From: Puccinellia tenuiflora
Taxonomy: Eukaryota; Streptophyta; Magnoliopsida; Poales; Poaceae
Length of the DNA stretch: 64,000 nucleotides
Direction: 5' to 3'
Assembly: GCA_012064385.1 (NCBI GenBank)
Contig: QRDG01000859.1
Location: 186,001-250,000, forward strand
Part shown: one piece after another, positions 62,830 to 64,000 of the stretch
How the letters are laid out: every line of letters begins with the position of its first letter
Numbering within the stretch: the stretch's first letter is position 1
The notes under the pieces: model-generated
What the model saw: only the letters and a program-made list of their open reading frames with translations
Told to the model about the DNA's origin: nothing
Database searches by the model: none
Translations under genes and position numbers: made by a program

Positions 62830-64000
62830 CTGAAATTTGTGCGGCGAGTAATTCAGGAAGTTGAAAATTAAATTAGGTAGGGCGTAATATTTAATACACC
62901 CCGGTCCTCAAAAGAAGGCCTATAATTTTATTAAAAAGTCAAACTTTCTAAAGCTTGACCAAGCTATTAGAAAAAACCATTAATATCTACAATACAAAAT
63001 CGATATTGTTAGATACATCTTAAAATATATTTATATTTTCTATCTTCAAAGTATTGTAATTATTGATATGTTTTCTAAAATTCTAGTCAAACTTACATTA
63101 TTTGACTTCCTAAAAAAGTATGCGCCTTCCTTTGTGAAATGAACGTGATAGATTGTCTGTCAATATAAATATATTTAAAAATGTGCCCTCAAAGTTAATA
63201 ATTTTGTAGTAAAATTATTCAATTAAAATCTCGACATCTGCCATTGGACATAGATCGCACATCCGACATAGTGAAAAAAAAGCATTTGTGTGATTAGCCA
63301 CCCAAAATTGCACATTGTCTTTAATGTAACACCATTGGTGATGTGGTTGGCCAGAACGTTACTGCACCCATGTATGTCGTGGAGAACTAAAAAAAATGGT
63401 TGGGAGAGATTAACCGTGACGATTGTGACTACAACATTATATAAATTATGTATGCACCATAACCCGCAAAAAAACCCTGACTCTCTCATTCTCTCTGATC
63501 TAGAACCAGTGTGGGACAACACTCACCATGAACTCACCCTTTCGCATTTGTCGACCCATAGAATAGGTTGGAAAAATCTGGCGATGAGAAGGAGGTGAAA
63601 GATATGATGAGGCCCACGGGGAATGCATCGTCGCGAGGGGGGTGGAAAGGCACAAGAGGAAGGTGAGGAATGAAGGATCTGCAAAAAGCCGCATAGAGGA
63701 GGAGGCATGTGTTGACACCATCACAGTAGATAGAGGAGGACCACAAGGACCCCCGAGTGTCGTGGCGGTCTTACCGTACCGCACCAGTGCATCCCATCGA
63801 GACTCGTAGAAGAGGAAGTCAACAAGGGTAGAAGAGGAGGCCAACAAGGCTGGCACCGAACTTGTCCGTCAAATAATAGAGGAGGACGATGAAGACACCA
63901 TGCCACCTTTTTGGTTGTTAAATTTTTTTGTTCCGAACGCCATGCCAATTAATTGCTATGCGATTAAAACTGCTAGGGTTGCTAGGTTAATATGATTACA
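62830..64000 (-). other. NLR-C intron 2, partial
   Basis: Does not align obviously with the start of the NLR-A/NLR-B intron 2. A degenerate Stowaway-like segment lies at about 62896-63140 (CCGGTCCTCAAAAGAAGGCC near the left, AAGTATGCGCCTTCC near the right, with GTCAAACTTT and its complement inside). Overlapping minus frames at 63500-63948 are unrecognised and probably spurious. The intron continues past the window edge. Confidence 0.55.

Noticed and set aside
63500..63948. Several overlapping minus frames of 60-118 codons
   Set aside because: Mutually overlapping, no domain, inside the NLR-C intron.

Overview
This is nuclear DNA of a grass (Poaceae). The evidence is Pib-type NLR resistance-gene homologues, F-box/FBD gene remnants, Stowaway, Tourist and hAT miniature elements, Helitron ends, a CACTA end with GCCGACGGC palindromes, RTE and L1 LINEs, a Ty1-copia element, and (TA)n-flanked elements like the rice Micron family. 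The genus cannot be fixed from the sequence alone. Nearly all genes lie on the minus strand.

The left 10 kb hold a broken six-exon NEN1-like 3'-5' exonuclease gene (1858-9951, minus). Its intron 5 is swollen by two elements bounded by (TA)n arrays, and its intron 4 carries a hAT element with a perfect 8-bp target duplication. From about 10.2 kb onward the window is a tandem array of one ancestral unit: an NLR gene, its 5' flank, then a decayed F-box/LRR/FBD gene. Unit 1 keeps only the NLR start-codon relic (10240-10275) plus an F-box relic (11370-12860). Unit 2 has NLR-A (12997-21595) and an F-box relic (24480-27350). Unit 3 has NLR-B (33133-46764) and an F-box relic (57175-58740). Unit 4 is NLR-C, of which only the last exon is in the window (60916-62829); the rest lies beyond the right edge.

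The NLRs share the architecture of rice Pib: exon 1 encodes an Rx-type coiled coil plus a degenerate first NB-ARC, exon 2 a canonical second NB-ARC (GMGGLGKTT, LDD), and exon 3 the end of NB-ARC2 plus LRRs. NLR-A has at least five reading-frame lesions. NLR-B has frameshifts, a nonsense codon, a 496-bp tandem LRR duplication, a copia element in its LRR exon and a CACTA end at its last codons. Only the NLR-C exon is open throughout.

Later insertions can be ordered by nesting and by paralogous empty sites: an RTE LINE in NLR-A intron 2 (empty site in NLR-B), a copia element with identical LTRs in NLR-B, a Stowaway followed by a 5'-truncated L1 LINE at about 51.5-56.8 kb, a Helitron at 48118-49353, and a 5.7-kb composite block (27475-33132) that replaced the 3' end of NLR-B. 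A near-perfect 139-bp-arm inverted repeat (22535-22829) lies 0.9 kb upstream of NLR-A and could form a long hairpin RNA.
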